Positions 8,787 to 17,144 of a stretch of DNA of 64,000 bases are shown here, piece after piece (within the stretch, counting starts at the first letter, position 1; each line of letters begins with the position of its first letter). The DNA is taken from the NCBI RefSeq assembly GCF_007859715.1, contig NZ_SJPG01000001.1, positions 5,090,001 through 5,154,000 of the forward strand. Reading direction: 5' to 3'. The translations under genes were made by a program, and so were the position numbers. The DNA is from Rubinisphaera italica (GTDB lineage: Bacteria; Planctomycetota; Planctomycetia; Planctomycetales; Planctomycetaceae). Under the pieces are notes generated by a model, which saw only the letters and a list, made by a program, of their open reading frames with translations, did no database searches and was not told the DNA's origin.

Positions 8787-8976
8787 ATTCCCCCCCGAGA
8801 ATAACTGAAGCGACGATTATTGCGTCGTTTTAAATTCTATTACAAATATACCGGTTTCAATTTGCTTAAAACCGCTTTCTCATTGAACGATATCGTCGTT
8901 CCGTCAAACACTAATTACCGTTTCACAGGGAAATATTCATCAGTTCCCCAAATTCGACACATCTAATCCAACCAGT

Positions 8977-11079
8977 TTAACGCTGCTGGTACTGTGGAGT
9001 TTGAATGTAACGGGTATTGGAAACGGGAGCCGCGTATTGCTGATTGAACATTTGTGTGTTGTAGTTCGGAGTTCCAGCCGGATTCATCATTGCTGCCGTA
9101 GGATTTCCACCGCGATAAGACTGAGCCCCCGCGTCAGGAACCGGCATCATTGGATTTGGCGACTGCAACATTTGAGAATTGTTCTGGTATCCTTGAATGG
9201 GATGACTTGGATAATTCTGAGTCGGCGGAGCCATCCTCGGCTGCGGATTCATCATCCCCTGGTTTCCCTGAGGCTGATACATTTGCTGCTGATACATGTT
9301 CTGCTGGTTCATTATCTGAGGATTCATCATCTCCTGATCGTAGTACTGCTGCTCAGTCGGATACTGATTATAAACGCCATTGTCAAACCCCTGTCCCTGC
9401 TGCATTTCGACACCGGGAAGACCATTGCTGTTTCCCTGATATCGGGAATTCTGGTTCATCCAGGGAGCTGGCGAAGGCACACCACTTGGCTGATTCGCCT
9501 GAGGAATCGGTCCATACTGCGGTGTTGCTGGTGAAGGATTGTAGACGTTGAATCCAACAGGTGTTGGTTCGCCAACATGATTTCCGTAAGGAGCCAGCTG
9601 ATACACTTCGTTATCGGGAGCCCCTTCGGTCATCGCATAGCGATAAAGTTCAGGATCGTTCGGGTGTGTGACATTGAAGCCGGGAACCGGAGGAACTTCA
9701 TCAGGATCCATCGCCCGGACAAGTTCTGGAGTGACCAGAACAATCAGTTCCAGTTCATCTTCGTTCGCCCGCTTACTGTTGAACAACAAAGGTCCAATCA
9801 GTGGGATTTCCCCGAGGTAGGGAATTCGAGTCACTTCCGTACTTTGCTGACGTGAAAGCAATCCGCCCAGAACAATGGTTTGTCCTTCTCTCAGTTCAAC
9901 CGTTGTATTCACTCGACGAGAACTCAAACCTGGAATACCACCAACGGTGGCATTCGGATCGATCTTTGAAAACTCGGGAGAGATGCGTAAGCGAAACAGA
10001 TCTCCATCGACAACAGTTGGAACTACAACCATCGATGTACCGAAGCCTCGGAACTGAGTCGTTTGACCTTGTGCTCCGCCAATACCAACTACCGTAGGCA
10101 CAGCAAATTCACCCCCAGCCAGAAAAGTTGCGGGGTGTCCACTTAAGGTTGTCAATGAAGGACGCGAAAGAATTTTCGCGGTTCCGTTTGAAGCCAGCGC
10201 GCTGATTAAGACACTGACATCGCCATTGCTGAAAATACCTGTCAAAGTAGGCACACCGCCGGAAATGGCAGAGGTGAGGGCTGTACTGCCATCATTAATC
10301 AACACGTTAATGTTGACTCCCATACGTCGTAACTGAGAGCGGTTCAACTCGGCAATCGTAACGTGCAACATGACCTGGAATTCTCCGGGCACCTGCAACA
10401 TATTGACAATAAAACTTGAAAACAGGTTGTCGTTATCTCGACCTGCTGGACCACCTCGATCTCCAAAATCATCTCCCCGACCACCGGCTCCGCCCGGCCC
10501 GCCGAGTCCACCGTAATCGTCGATGAATTCACCGCGAATGATTTGCAAGATCCGAGCTGCCTCAGCGGCATCCCGAGCTTCCCCTTTGACCACAAGTTTT
10601 TCGTGCAGAGGAATCAGATAGACTTTACTGTTCGGAAACAATATCGCCAACTTGCGTTCGAGCTTGCCATAATCGATTCGAACCTGTTCTTCAATGTTCG
10701 GATCGCGAATGGTCGTGATTTCATAGATCAGTGGATTGTCATCGCCTTCAAACCACAACGTTAATGTCGTTGTACCTAGGGCAGCTCCGATTATCGCAAA
10801 TTCATTGTCCTCGAATGGAGCAATATCGATCACGGTTGGATCTGCGATCGCCATGCGTGTGACGCGTTTGCGAGTCTTAATCAACTGGCTGCGATTTTGA
10901 ATGATCTCTAGTTTTCGTTCCACTTTGGGCATACTGATAATGCGAGCATCCAGCCCTGGCTGAGGTGCACTTTGCCCGAACGAAACGGCCGTGCATGACA
11001 GAATCAGACCACACAATGCAAGTTCCATAACTCGCAATCTGCTTGTCAGTTGCCCAATATACCTCGATGAATCCGCCAT
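8977..11079 (-). CDS. CpaC/RcpA-type secretin (type II/IV pilus outer-membrane channel)
   Basis: A 700-residue exported protein. After a signal peptide (LALCGLILSCTAVSFGQS) comes the pilus-secretin N-domain (about 45-125: MPKVERKLEIIQNRSQLI to TLWFEGDDNP), a BON-like module (about 135-190, KLVVKGEARDAAEAARIL), a Gly/Arg/Asp linker (about 195-220) and the secretin domain (about 225-450), with VNTTVELREGQTIVLGG and IPYLGEIPLIGPLLF as conserved gate and barrel motifs. The last 230 residues are Pro/Gln/Asn/Met rich and unordered, unusual for this family. The protein should form a multimeric outer-membrane channel for a Tad-like pilus or secretion system. Only the lipoprotein gene downstream accompanies it, so other components lie elsewhere. 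Confidence 0.92.
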   Translation of the reverse strand: MADSSRYIGQLTSRLRVMELALCGLILSCTAVSFGQSAPQPGLDARIISMPKVERKLEIIQNRSQLIKTRKRVTRMAIADPTVIDIAPFEDNEFAIIGAALGTTTLTLWFEGDDNPLIYEITTIRDPNIEEQVRIDYGKLERKLAILFPNSKVYLIPLHEKLVVKGEARDAAEAARILQIIRGEFIDDYGGLGGPGGAGGRGDDFGDRGGPAGRDNDNLFSSFIVNMLQVPGEFQVMLHVTIAELNRSQLRRMGVNINVLINDGSTALTSAISGGVPTLTGIFSNGDVSVLISALASNGTAKILSRPSLTTLSGHPATFLAGGEFAVPTVVGIGGAQGQTTQFRGFGTSMVVVPTVVDGDLFRLRISPEFSKIDPNATVGGIPGLSSRRVNTTVELREGQTIVLGGLLSRQQSTEVTRIPYLGEIPLIGPLLFNSKRANEDELELIVLVTPELVRAMDPDEVPPVPGFNVTHPNDPELYRYAMTEGAPDNEVYQLAPYGNHVGEPTPVGFNVYNPSPATPQYGPIPQANQPSGVPSPAPWMNQNSRYQGNSNGLPGVEMQQGQGFDNGVYNQYPTEQQYYDQEMMNPQIMNQQNMYQQQMYQPQGNQGMMNPQPRMAPPTQNYPSHPIQGYQNNSQMLQSPNPMMPVPDAGAQSYRGGNPTAAMMNPAGTPNYNTQMFNQQYAAPVSNTRYIQTPQYQQR

Positions 11080-11517
11080 CCGAGGTCGCTCCTTCCCTGG
11101 AGTAAATAAAAATCAATCAAACTGGCTGTTCGGGTGTCCCCCAGTGGCAGCCATCTTGATGGTATCAACCAGAGATCTACGGGATATTCCGGAGTCTCTA
11201 AAGATATGAGTCCCTCATCTTAAAATGCTTTTCAATGACACATCAGGCATTCAATTCACCCAATAAAAGCCCGCATTTTAGATTTTTGGCCTTCTCATGT
11301 ATTCCATTACAAAACAAGTCCACGGTTTAGGTATCGGTTGTACCGATTGTCGAGTTGATAGGAATTCTATGAATTCGCTCGGTTGTAGTTGATTTTTGCT
11401 CCTGTCCAGTGACGAATTCCGTACAATATTGCTGATCCAATGCAGCACATCTCAATATAAATGTCCATCGTGGTTGTTTGTGGCTGTCACGCTATTTTTG
11501 GAATATCATCAAATTTT
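11080..11517. other. divergent intergenic region, nothing recognised
   Basis: About 440 AT-rich bases between the secretin gene and the next plus-strand gene. Presumed to hold divergent promoters and the secretin leader; no specific site, palindrome or RNA could be supported. Confidence 0.4.
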
Positions 11518-13416
11518 ATGGACCCATCGATCAGTCTGCTAAAACTGAGTGAACGCATTCAATTACTGCCTGTCATTCACGGCAGTGGAGATTATGCCGT
11601 TGAAGTTCGGCGGATCCTCCTGTCCGGGAAATTCGACTGTCTGGCCGTTCCACTTCCGGAACCATTTCAAGAGCCCGTCGAAACAGCTGTTCATCAACTT
11701 CCCGTCATCAGTGTTGTCTGGCAAAATGAGCAGGCTACTTTTGAAGCCACCCAATGGCAGCCCGACTCCTTCACAGACGATGATGATGACGACTTCGATG
11801 ACGAATCGGCCACTTATGTGCCGATCGATCCCTGCCAACCGGTCATCGCCGCGATTCGGATCGCGATGCAGGAACACATTCCCCGGGCCTTTATCGATCC
11901 CGAAGTGACCCAGTTTGAAGTGATTCATACCTCACTTCCCGATCCCTACGCCGTCAAACGGCTGCATGCCGAAGCCTTCACCTCGGCTGCCATTCCGGTA
12001 CTCTCAACCGCCCAGACCCCGCAATTGCTGTATCGCATTCGACACATGGCAGAACGATTGCGAGAACTCGAACGGACGCAAACATCGATTCTCTGTCTCT
12101 GCTCTTTTTCGGAATGGATGCTGATCAAAGCCGCCTATGACAATCAGGAAGCCGTCGATTCGCTAGAGAGCCCTCCGCCAACACCTGTTCAGACGGCGAC
12201 GGTAACAGAAAAGTCGCTCATTTTTGCCTTGGGGGAATTGCCCTCTATTACTAGTCTGTATGAGGAAGCCCGCTTTGAACTGGATAACGATGAAAACCTG
12301 AGCGTCGACGGCATCAAGCAATTGTTGCTCCGCTCGCGTGATGTCTATGTCGAGGAGTTTAAAAAACGTGCTCGGCCCATCACTCCCAAACTCCTTGGCG
12401 TCTATTTTCGATATATCCGCAACTTATCGCTCATCGAACGCCGTTTGACGCCCGATCTTTACACCCTCATCATCGCGGCTCAACAAGTCTTCGGCGATCA
12501 GTTTGCGATCATCCTGGCCGAAGTCGCCCGGGAATATCGTTTTTCTCCACCTAACGATGCGCCTCATATCTCGATGGGCATCGATCAGGCTCGGCTGCCC
12601 GATGGCGATGTCGTGACTATGAAAACCAGGTTGCCTGGGCATCCGATCAGCTGGCGCTCGTGCAATCTCCAATCGCGTCCCCAAAAACAACAACAGAAAG
12701 AGTGGCTAACCAGTTGGAACCACTATGCCCACTGCAGCTGGCCACCTGAAGACAACGCGATCGAAAATTTTCGTTCGCATGTCAAAGATCAGGCGATGTC
12801 GATGCTCGGTAACGATCTGGCGAAAACCGAGAAGTTCACGACCAGTCTCAAGGATGGCCTCGATATCCGGGAAACACTCCGCAACTGGCACACGGGCGAC
12901 CTCTACGTGAAGGAAGTTCCCCCGACCCGCGGCGGACTCGATTGCGTCGTCATGCTGTTCGATTCCCCGGCTGACCCGCGCGACTATCCTCAACGAATTA
13001 CCTGGCATGCCGAGCATAACGATGAATCAACTCTCTCATTTTTTGCCTCGAACTATCTCGCAGAGATGGTCGGCCCCGGCATCGCCCTGGGACGTTACGG
13101 CGGCGCCATGTTCCTGTTCCCGCCCCGCCCCATCCGCGACATCTGGCACGACAGCCGTTTCGATTTTGTCGACACCCTCGAAGAACGCCTCATTGTCGCC
13201 GGAGCCCATCACAGTCGGGAAAAACATATCGCCCTACTGAGCGAAAAGCCCCCCGGCATCGCCTGGAAAAAACTGGCCCAACGCTCCGGCAAAAAAATCA
13301 TCCACGTCCCCCTCAACAAATTCAGCCAACAAACCATCCAACAACTACGCATGTTCCACGTCCTCAACGGACAACACGTACGAGCCTATGCCTCAGAGTT
13401 TATTCGGAAGTCGTAA
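11518..13416 (+). CDS. conserved-looking protein of unknown function
   Basis: A 632-residue soluble protein, not recognised. It has no signal peptide or membrane helix. The N-terminal domain (LLPVIHGSGDYAVEVRRILL, then KFDCLAVPLPEPF) has a Rossmann-like beta-alpha rhythm; an Asp-only run near residue 85 is an acidic linker; the middle is helical (SLYEEARFELDNDENLSVDG), and the C-terminal 120 residues again look alpha/beta (GIALGRYGGAMFLFPPRPI). I prefer ATG 11518 (MDPSISLLKLSERIQLL) because folded sequence begins there; an upstream ATG at 11461 adds 19 poor-looking residues. The last 400 bases are visibly richer in G and C than the flanks. It stands alone between a long upstream region and a cluster of palindromes. 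Confidence 0.8.
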   Translation: MDPSISLLKLSERIQLLPVIHGSGDYAVEVRRILLSGKFDCLAVPLPEPFQEPVETAVHQLPVISVVWQNEQATFEATQWQPDSFTDDDDDDFDDESATYVPIDPCQPVIAAIRIAMQEHIPRAFIDPEVTQFEVIHTSLPDPYAVKRLHAEAFTSAAIPVLSTAQTPQLLYRIRHMAERLRELERTQTSILCLCSFSEWMLIKAAYDNQEAVDSLESPPPTPVQTATVTEKSLIFALGELPSITSLYEEARFELDNDENLSVDGIKQLLLRSRDVYVEEFKKRARPITPKLLGVYFRYIRNLSLIERRLTPDLYTLIIAAQQVFGDQFAIILAEVAREYRFSPPNDAPHISMGIDQARLPDGDVVTMKTRLPGHPISWRSCNLQSRPQKQQQKEWLTSWNHYAHCSWPPEDNAIENFRSHVKDQAMSMLGNDLAKTEKFTTSLKDGLDIRETLRNWHTGDLYVKEVPPTRGGLDCVVMLFDSPADPRDYPQRITWHAEHNDESTLSFFASNYLAEMVGPGIALGRYGGAMFLFPPRPIRDIWHDSRFDFVDTLEERLIVAGAHHSREKHIALLSEKPPGIAWKKLAQRSGKKIIHVPLNKFSQQTIQQLRMFHVLNGQHVRAYASEFIRKS

Positions 13417-13443
13417 GTCCCCTCCAGGATCAAGTTATTTGAT

Positions 13444-13475
13444 CCACGGATGAACACAGATTTTCACGGATGAGT
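13444..13475. repeat. direct repeat CACGGATGA
   Basis: CACGGATGA occurs twice within about 30 bases (13446-13454 and 13465-13473) with ACACAGATTTT between, a form of the CACGGATGAACACAGAT-like intergenic repeat seen in diverse bacterial genomes. No coding role. Confidence 0.5.
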
Positions 13476-13491
13476 TTTAAGGAGCAGGTTT

Positions 13492-13521
13492 GCCCAGAGA
13501 ATCTCGAAGTGTTCTCTGGGC
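13492..13521. terminator. strong hairpin, possible terminator or dispersed palindrome
   Basis: GCCCAGAGAA (13492-13501) pairs perfectly with TTCTCTGGGC (13512-13521). It lies 75 bases after the stop of the plus-strand gene; no T-run follows, so termination is uncertain. Confidence 0.45.
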
Positions 13522-13570
13522 GGCAAAACCACAAGAGGGACACAATAGTCAAACCTAAGCAAAGGCAAGC

Positions 13571-13602
13571 CAAGTCAGTGATGACTCGGGTATTGTCACG
13601 AT
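13571..13602. repeat. copy 1 of an AGTCAGTNATGACT palindrome repeat
   Basis: A segment containing AAGTCAGTGATGACTCGGGT followed by ATTGTCACGA. It matches the segment at 14304-14335 at nearly every position; the core GAGTCA/TGACTC is palindromic. The two copies flank the small membrane protein gene. Confidence 0.65.
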
Positions 13603-13681
13603 ACTTGTTGGTTTTTCCCCCAACTTTGAAGCAGGTGCCAGACGTGTGCACATTGCTGTAGATAGAAGTAAGGTTTCTTAT

Positions 13682-14260
13682 ATGACAGAGGAACAGTCTG
13701 ATAGAACACGATCAGGTTCAACTCACTCGGCATGGCCGATGACGAGGCTGATTTGTTTTGGCATCATTCTCCTTAGCGTTATTTCTTGTGTGGTCATTGC
13801 CGCGTTCCGTAGTAATGGACTGATTCAGGTCACGGTCACTGCACTCAATCCAGAAGTCGAACCTCGTGACCACAATTTACCCTTTATCAAGCAGCAAGAG
13901 TCTCTGCCCGACTATGAACTCGTTGTCAATTATTCCAACGGACTAATAACCAACTTGGGTACCAAGCCAAACAGTTCTGCAGTTCAAGGACTGACCTGGC
14001 GACTCAACGAACCGATCCCCGTTTGTGAGATTGTCGGAGTCAGGCTGCAGGATCAGGACAAACTGATTTCAGACGTCATCACCGAAGTTCAGGTGACATC
14101 CGACTCGACCGAAGCGGATGGTTATCAATTCGATTTTCAGACGGAGCATTCGGTTGCCATCGGAGTGCAATCATTCTTCCGGACTCCCATAGGCGTAGCT
14201 ATCTCAGCCGCATTCTTCGTCGCAGTACTGATCATCATTTTCAGTGTTTTTATATTCTGA
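13682..14260 (+). CDS. two-helix membrane protein of unknown function
   Basis: A 192-residue protein, not recognised. MTEEQSDRTRSGSTHSAWP is a short cytosolic tail, followed by a membrane helix (LICFGIILLSVISCVVIAAF), a beta-rich periplasmic domain of about 110 residues and a final membrane helix ending at the C-terminus (AAFFVAVLIIIFSVFIF). I prefer ATG 13682; the in-frame ATG at 13646 adds 12 residues inside the repeat-rich leader. It is an isolated gene enclosed by two copies of the AGTCAGT palindrome and could be a species-level orphan. Confidence 0.65.
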   Translation: MTEEQSDRTRSGSTHSAWPMTRLICFGIILLSVISCVVIAAFRSNGLIQVTVTALNPEVEPRDHNLPFIKQQESLPDYELVVNYSNGLITNLGTKPNSSAVQGLTWRLNEPIPVCEIVGVRLQDQDKLISDVITEVQVTSDSTEADGYQFDFQTEHSVAIGVQSFFRTPIGVAISAAFFVAVLIIIFSVFIF

Positions 14261-14303
14261 AAATGAATCGCGCATCTCATAATCAAGCCCATAAAGAGGC
14301 GAG

Positions 14304-14335
14304 CCGAGTCAGTCATGACTCGGGTGTTGTCACGA
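14304..14335. repeat. copy 2 of the GAGTCAGTCATGACTC palindrome repeat
   Basis: Contains the perfect 16-bp palindrome GAGTCAGTCATGACTC followed by GGGTGTTGTCACGA; same orientation as the copy at 13571-13602. Confidence 0.65.
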
Positions 14336-14350
14336 CAGGTGGCTGGATGG

Positions 14351-14520
14351 CCCAGACGCGTGCGTCTGGGTTGCATAGCAACAGGAAGATTCATGAAAAA
14401 CCGTGAATTGTGTCACCCGGTTGGAAGTTACCCTCTTATGACTTTCGTCAACCAAACGCCCGCGTTTGGCACATCCCTGCGCCTGTAAGAGAATCATGGG
14501 AAGGTGCGTCAAGACGCACC
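14351..14520. repeat. three short GC-rich palindromes in a row
   Basis: CCCAGACGC-GT-GCGTCTGGG (14351-14370), CCAAACGC-CC-GCGTTTGG (14452-14469) and GGTGCGTC-AA-GACGCACC (14503-14520). Each is perfect with a 2-base loop and all share the CGC/GCG core. They lie between the small membrane protein and the minus-strand zinc-ribbon ORF. Confidence 0.65.
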
Positions 14521-14528
14521 CTACTTCA

Positions 14529-14930
14529 CTACTTGTTTGATGACTCTATTTGATCGCCTTCGGGTGTGTAAGTGGCGAACCATTCGGCTGTGGAGGCGAA
14601 TCCATTTCCAGATCGCTTCATTCTTTTGCCAGTTTCAGGATGATTGAATTCTTTTCTATCTGGAATCAGAAGGATATCTGCGCAACCGCAATGAAGGCAC
14701 TTCGGTGGTGATCTTCGGTTTTTTCTCCACTTGATCCGAATGTGCAATTCTGCGATCTGTTGTGGGATGTTTCCAATGACTTCGGCGAGCATACGACGAC
14801 GACTTTGGGGAGCGTTTTCGATGTCGTTGATTTCCTGTTCAAGAGCTGAGACGGTTTCGATTCTCTCGCCTACGACAAAATGATTGCAATTGGGGCAGTA
14901 GTAGTCGGCCTGATTGACGGCTAGCCGCAT
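14529..14930 (-). CDS. zinc-ribbon-like ORF lacking a clear start (possible 5'-broken gene)
   Basis: A frame of 133 codons from ATG 14930 contains two Cys pairs, CPNCNH near the start and CLHCGC near residue 78, typical of a zinc ribbon, with a helical spacer between. The same frame continues open upstream to 15083 and encodes protein-like sequence (TWDAASLIYSYVDDDLPDEW) for another 51 codons, but contains no ATG, GTG or TTG there. Either translation starts at 14930 and the upstream frame is chance, or the gene has lost its 5' end. The family was not recognised. The short distance to the HEAT gene stop at 15140 leaves little room for a promoter. Confidence 0.45.
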   Translation of the reverse strand: MRLAVNQADYYCPNCNHFVVGERIETVSALEQEINDIENAPQSRRRMLAEVIGNIPQQIAELHIRIKWRKNRRSPPKCLHCGCADILLIPDRKEFNHPETGKRMKRSGNGFASTAEWFATYTPEGDQIESSNK

Positions 14931-15139
14931 TCCATCATCGAGAACGTAGTTGAGATAAGCGGAGCAAAGCGTCCATTCATCTGGGAGATCGTCGTCGACA
15001 TAGCTATAAATGAGTGAAGCCGCGTCCCATGTTTTCTTTACATTATAATGACTGCGGTACTGTCCGCTGTTATCATTTATGATTTATAAACAGTAACCCA
15101 ACCTACTGAACTAGTGAAATCTCAGCGTTCTATCCTGCT

Positions 15140-16981
15140 TCATTCAATGGGCCAGCCAGGTTGGCCGCTAATATGTAATTGAAATTGAGGGGGAAACATG
15201 TCTGGAGAGAGTGCCTCAGAGCCAGGTCGGTATCGTGTACCCTCTTGTAATTCCTGTCGATGAGACTTAATAAAATCGAGCCAGGCAGTTTGGATTCTTG
15301 GAAGAAATGGCTGCCAATCTTTAATTTCTTGTGCCCCATGTCCATTGCTGTCAATTGAGCCATCGATCAAAAGTCCCAGGATCACCATATTCCGATCATT
15401 GGTGAAACCTCCCATTCGCTGGAGACAGATTTCGAGTCGTTTGTCATTGGGAACACCGCATTCATGAGCAGATCGGAACGCCGCTCGGATTAACCAATCG
15501 TTTTCGGAGAGTCTGAGAACAGTTATCAAATTGGGGCCAAACTTTTTCAATTTCGACCTTCTCGCCAAATCACATGCTGCCGCCTGAACGGGCGCAAAAC
15601 CATCCAAGATTGCATCCGCCACGACAGGGATGGTATCAGAGTCGAGCGGCAATGGCATATTGCGTAAAGCCAGATCGCGAATAAAGGGGATTTCGTGCTG
15701 AATCAGACCCCGAATGGTTTCGCGCCAACCTTCAGGGCGAAAATCTTCGTTAGTTCCTAAAGCTAATAGCCAGACTACGGAATTTCCTGGCGTTGTTGCT
15801 GATTCGGGTGGTCGTGCACCACGTTGTAATAATTCCTGACTCGCTCCTTCCAACGAGCTTGAGGCAGTCCAAGGGCGAAGATACGCTTTTTGCTCGATCT
15901 CGTTATGTTTCAAGTCAACTAGAACCCGGTCCATCACCTTGATTAACGCAGGGAGATCATCTTTGGTGCCAAGTGAACGAATTAATCTTGCACCCCGAAT
16001 GATTCCCTCCCGGTCATCTTCAGCCAATAGTTTCCAGGCTGGGACAGCTGCCAGCTTTCTTAGCTCATCCGTCCAGGACGTGGAAGCCAGATAACTTGCA
16101 TGGGAAATTGTTGAATCTTCGTGAGGGGACATTCTTCTGAGTAATAACTCTCCCGCTTTTTCTGATATCGCAGGTGAGTTGTGACTCATCAACTCCAGTA
16201 GAGCAGTGGTCGCATCAGGGAAAGCCATCTCTCCTAGCATTTTCAAGCCACGAATGTCACCCTGTTGTGCAAGTTCTTTCGCCATTGGGAGATAGACGGG
16301 ATAACGCATTAGCTCGAAGTCGGCGAACTTCCGACCTTTTTTGCCCCATGAGCGATCAGAATTGTCCGGCAAGCTCAGCATTTCCTCAAACACTTCACGT
16401 GCCTGTTTCTCTTTCGGCATTATGAAGTTGAGGGTTGTGGTCACAACCGGTGCTTCATCTGGCTTTTTCCAGCCAAGATTATGATAAACTTTGATCGTAT
16501 ATTTTCCGGATTTCTTCACCTCCCGATATCGCATTAACTGCAACTCATCCCAATACTCCTCTCCAGGCTCAAGCGTCGGGTTACCAAACATTCCTCCAAA
16601 GTTGTTTGGATTCGGGTAGGGATCCGCAGCGGAGAGACCTTTTTCATCAATCACATCGACTTTAAATCGAATGGCACGCTTTGCTCCTGGCGTACGTCCA
16701 TCTCCCCCCATACTAATATTGATTGGTTGATTTCCAGAGTTGACGAAGTGCCAATGCAAAATCACATTCTCACCGAGAAAGTAAGTCGGCTTGTCAAATT
16801 CCAGTGTAATCGTTGCATCTCGATTTTGAGTTGGAGATTTCGCAGATTTAGCCACTTCTCCAGTGTTCGGAATGGGTTTATCTTCGGCAATTAAATCATT
16901 GCAACTACTCCAGGGCGCCACCCCACTTAATAACGACATCAGGAGCAACACGAAGCACATGGTCTGTAAACTGGCTTTCAT
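15140..16981 (-). CDS. secreted HEAT-repeat protein of unknown function
   Basis: A 613-residue exported protein. Start MKASLQTMCFVLLLMSLLSG at 16981 has AGGAAAT upstream and gives a signal peptide; an in-frame ATG at 17029 would mask it. Residues about 55-190 form a beta-sandwich of the kind found in secreted planctomycete proteins (ATITLEFDKPTYFLGENVIL; LEPGEEYWDELQL; GKYTIKVYHNLGW). The rest is helical HEAT or armadillo-like repeats (LKMLGEMAFPDATTALLELM; GIIRGARLIRSLGTKDDLPA). Such proteins usually act as protein-binding scaffolds outside the cytoplasm; no enzyme motif is visible. Monocistronic by context, with rho upstream in the same direction. Confidence 0.8.
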   Translation of the reverse strand: MKASLQTMCFVLLLMSLLSGVAPWSSCNDLIAEDKPIPNTGEVAKSAKSPTQNRDATITLEFDKPTYFLGENVILHWHFVNSGNQPINISMGGDGRTPGAKRAIRFKVDVIDEKGLSAADPYPNPNNFGGMFGNPTLEPGEEYWDELQLMRYREVKKSGKYTIKVYHNLGWKKPDEAPVVTTTLNFIMPKEKQAREVFEEMLSLPDNSDRSWGKKGRKFADFELMRYPVYLPMAKELAQQGDIRGLKMLGEMAFPDATTALLELMSHNSPAISEKAGELLLRRMSPHEDSTISHASYLASTSWTDELRKLAAVPAWKLLAEDDREGIIRGARLIRSLGTKDDLPALIKVMDRVLVDLKHNEIEQKAYLRPWTASSSLEGASQELLQRGARPPESATTPGNSVVWLLALGTNEDFRPEGWRETIRGLIQHEIPFIRDLALRNMPLPLDSDTIPVVADAILDGFAPVQAAACDLARRSKLKKFGPNLITVLRLSENDWLIRAAFRSAHECGVPNDKRLEICLQRMGGFTNDRNMVILGLLIDGSIDSNGHGAQEIKDWQPFLPRIQTAWLDFIKSHRQELQEGTRYRPGSEALSPDMFPPQFQLHISGQPGWPIE

Positions 16982-17087
16982 AAATTTATTTCCTGCGCTA
17001 TTTTTTAGTGGACATGCTGAGAATAGCACGATTAGGAAGTGTAGTCAGTAGTGTTTGTTATGCATAAACTAGATTCGAAGACAACAT

Positions 17088-17121
17088 AAAAAAAGCGGGT
17101 GAAAAAAATCACCCGCTTTTT
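17088..17121 (-). terminator. Rho-independent terminator of rho
   Basis: GCGGGTGA (17095-17102) pairs perfectly with TCACCCGC (17109-17116), with A-runs and T-runs on both sides. It lies 29 bases beyond the rho stop on the minus strand and is symmetric enough to work in both directions. Confidence 0.88.
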
Positions 17122-17144
17122 GGTTCTTACATCAACCCGAAATC

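Noticed and set aside
9001..9551. Long plus-strand frames opposite the secretin tail
   Set aside because: Mirror images of the Gln/Asn-rich coding strand; secretin frame is clearly the true one.
13444..13602. Repeated short motifs considered as CRISPR-like array
   Set aside because: Only two or three unlike repeats with irregular spacing and no cas genes.
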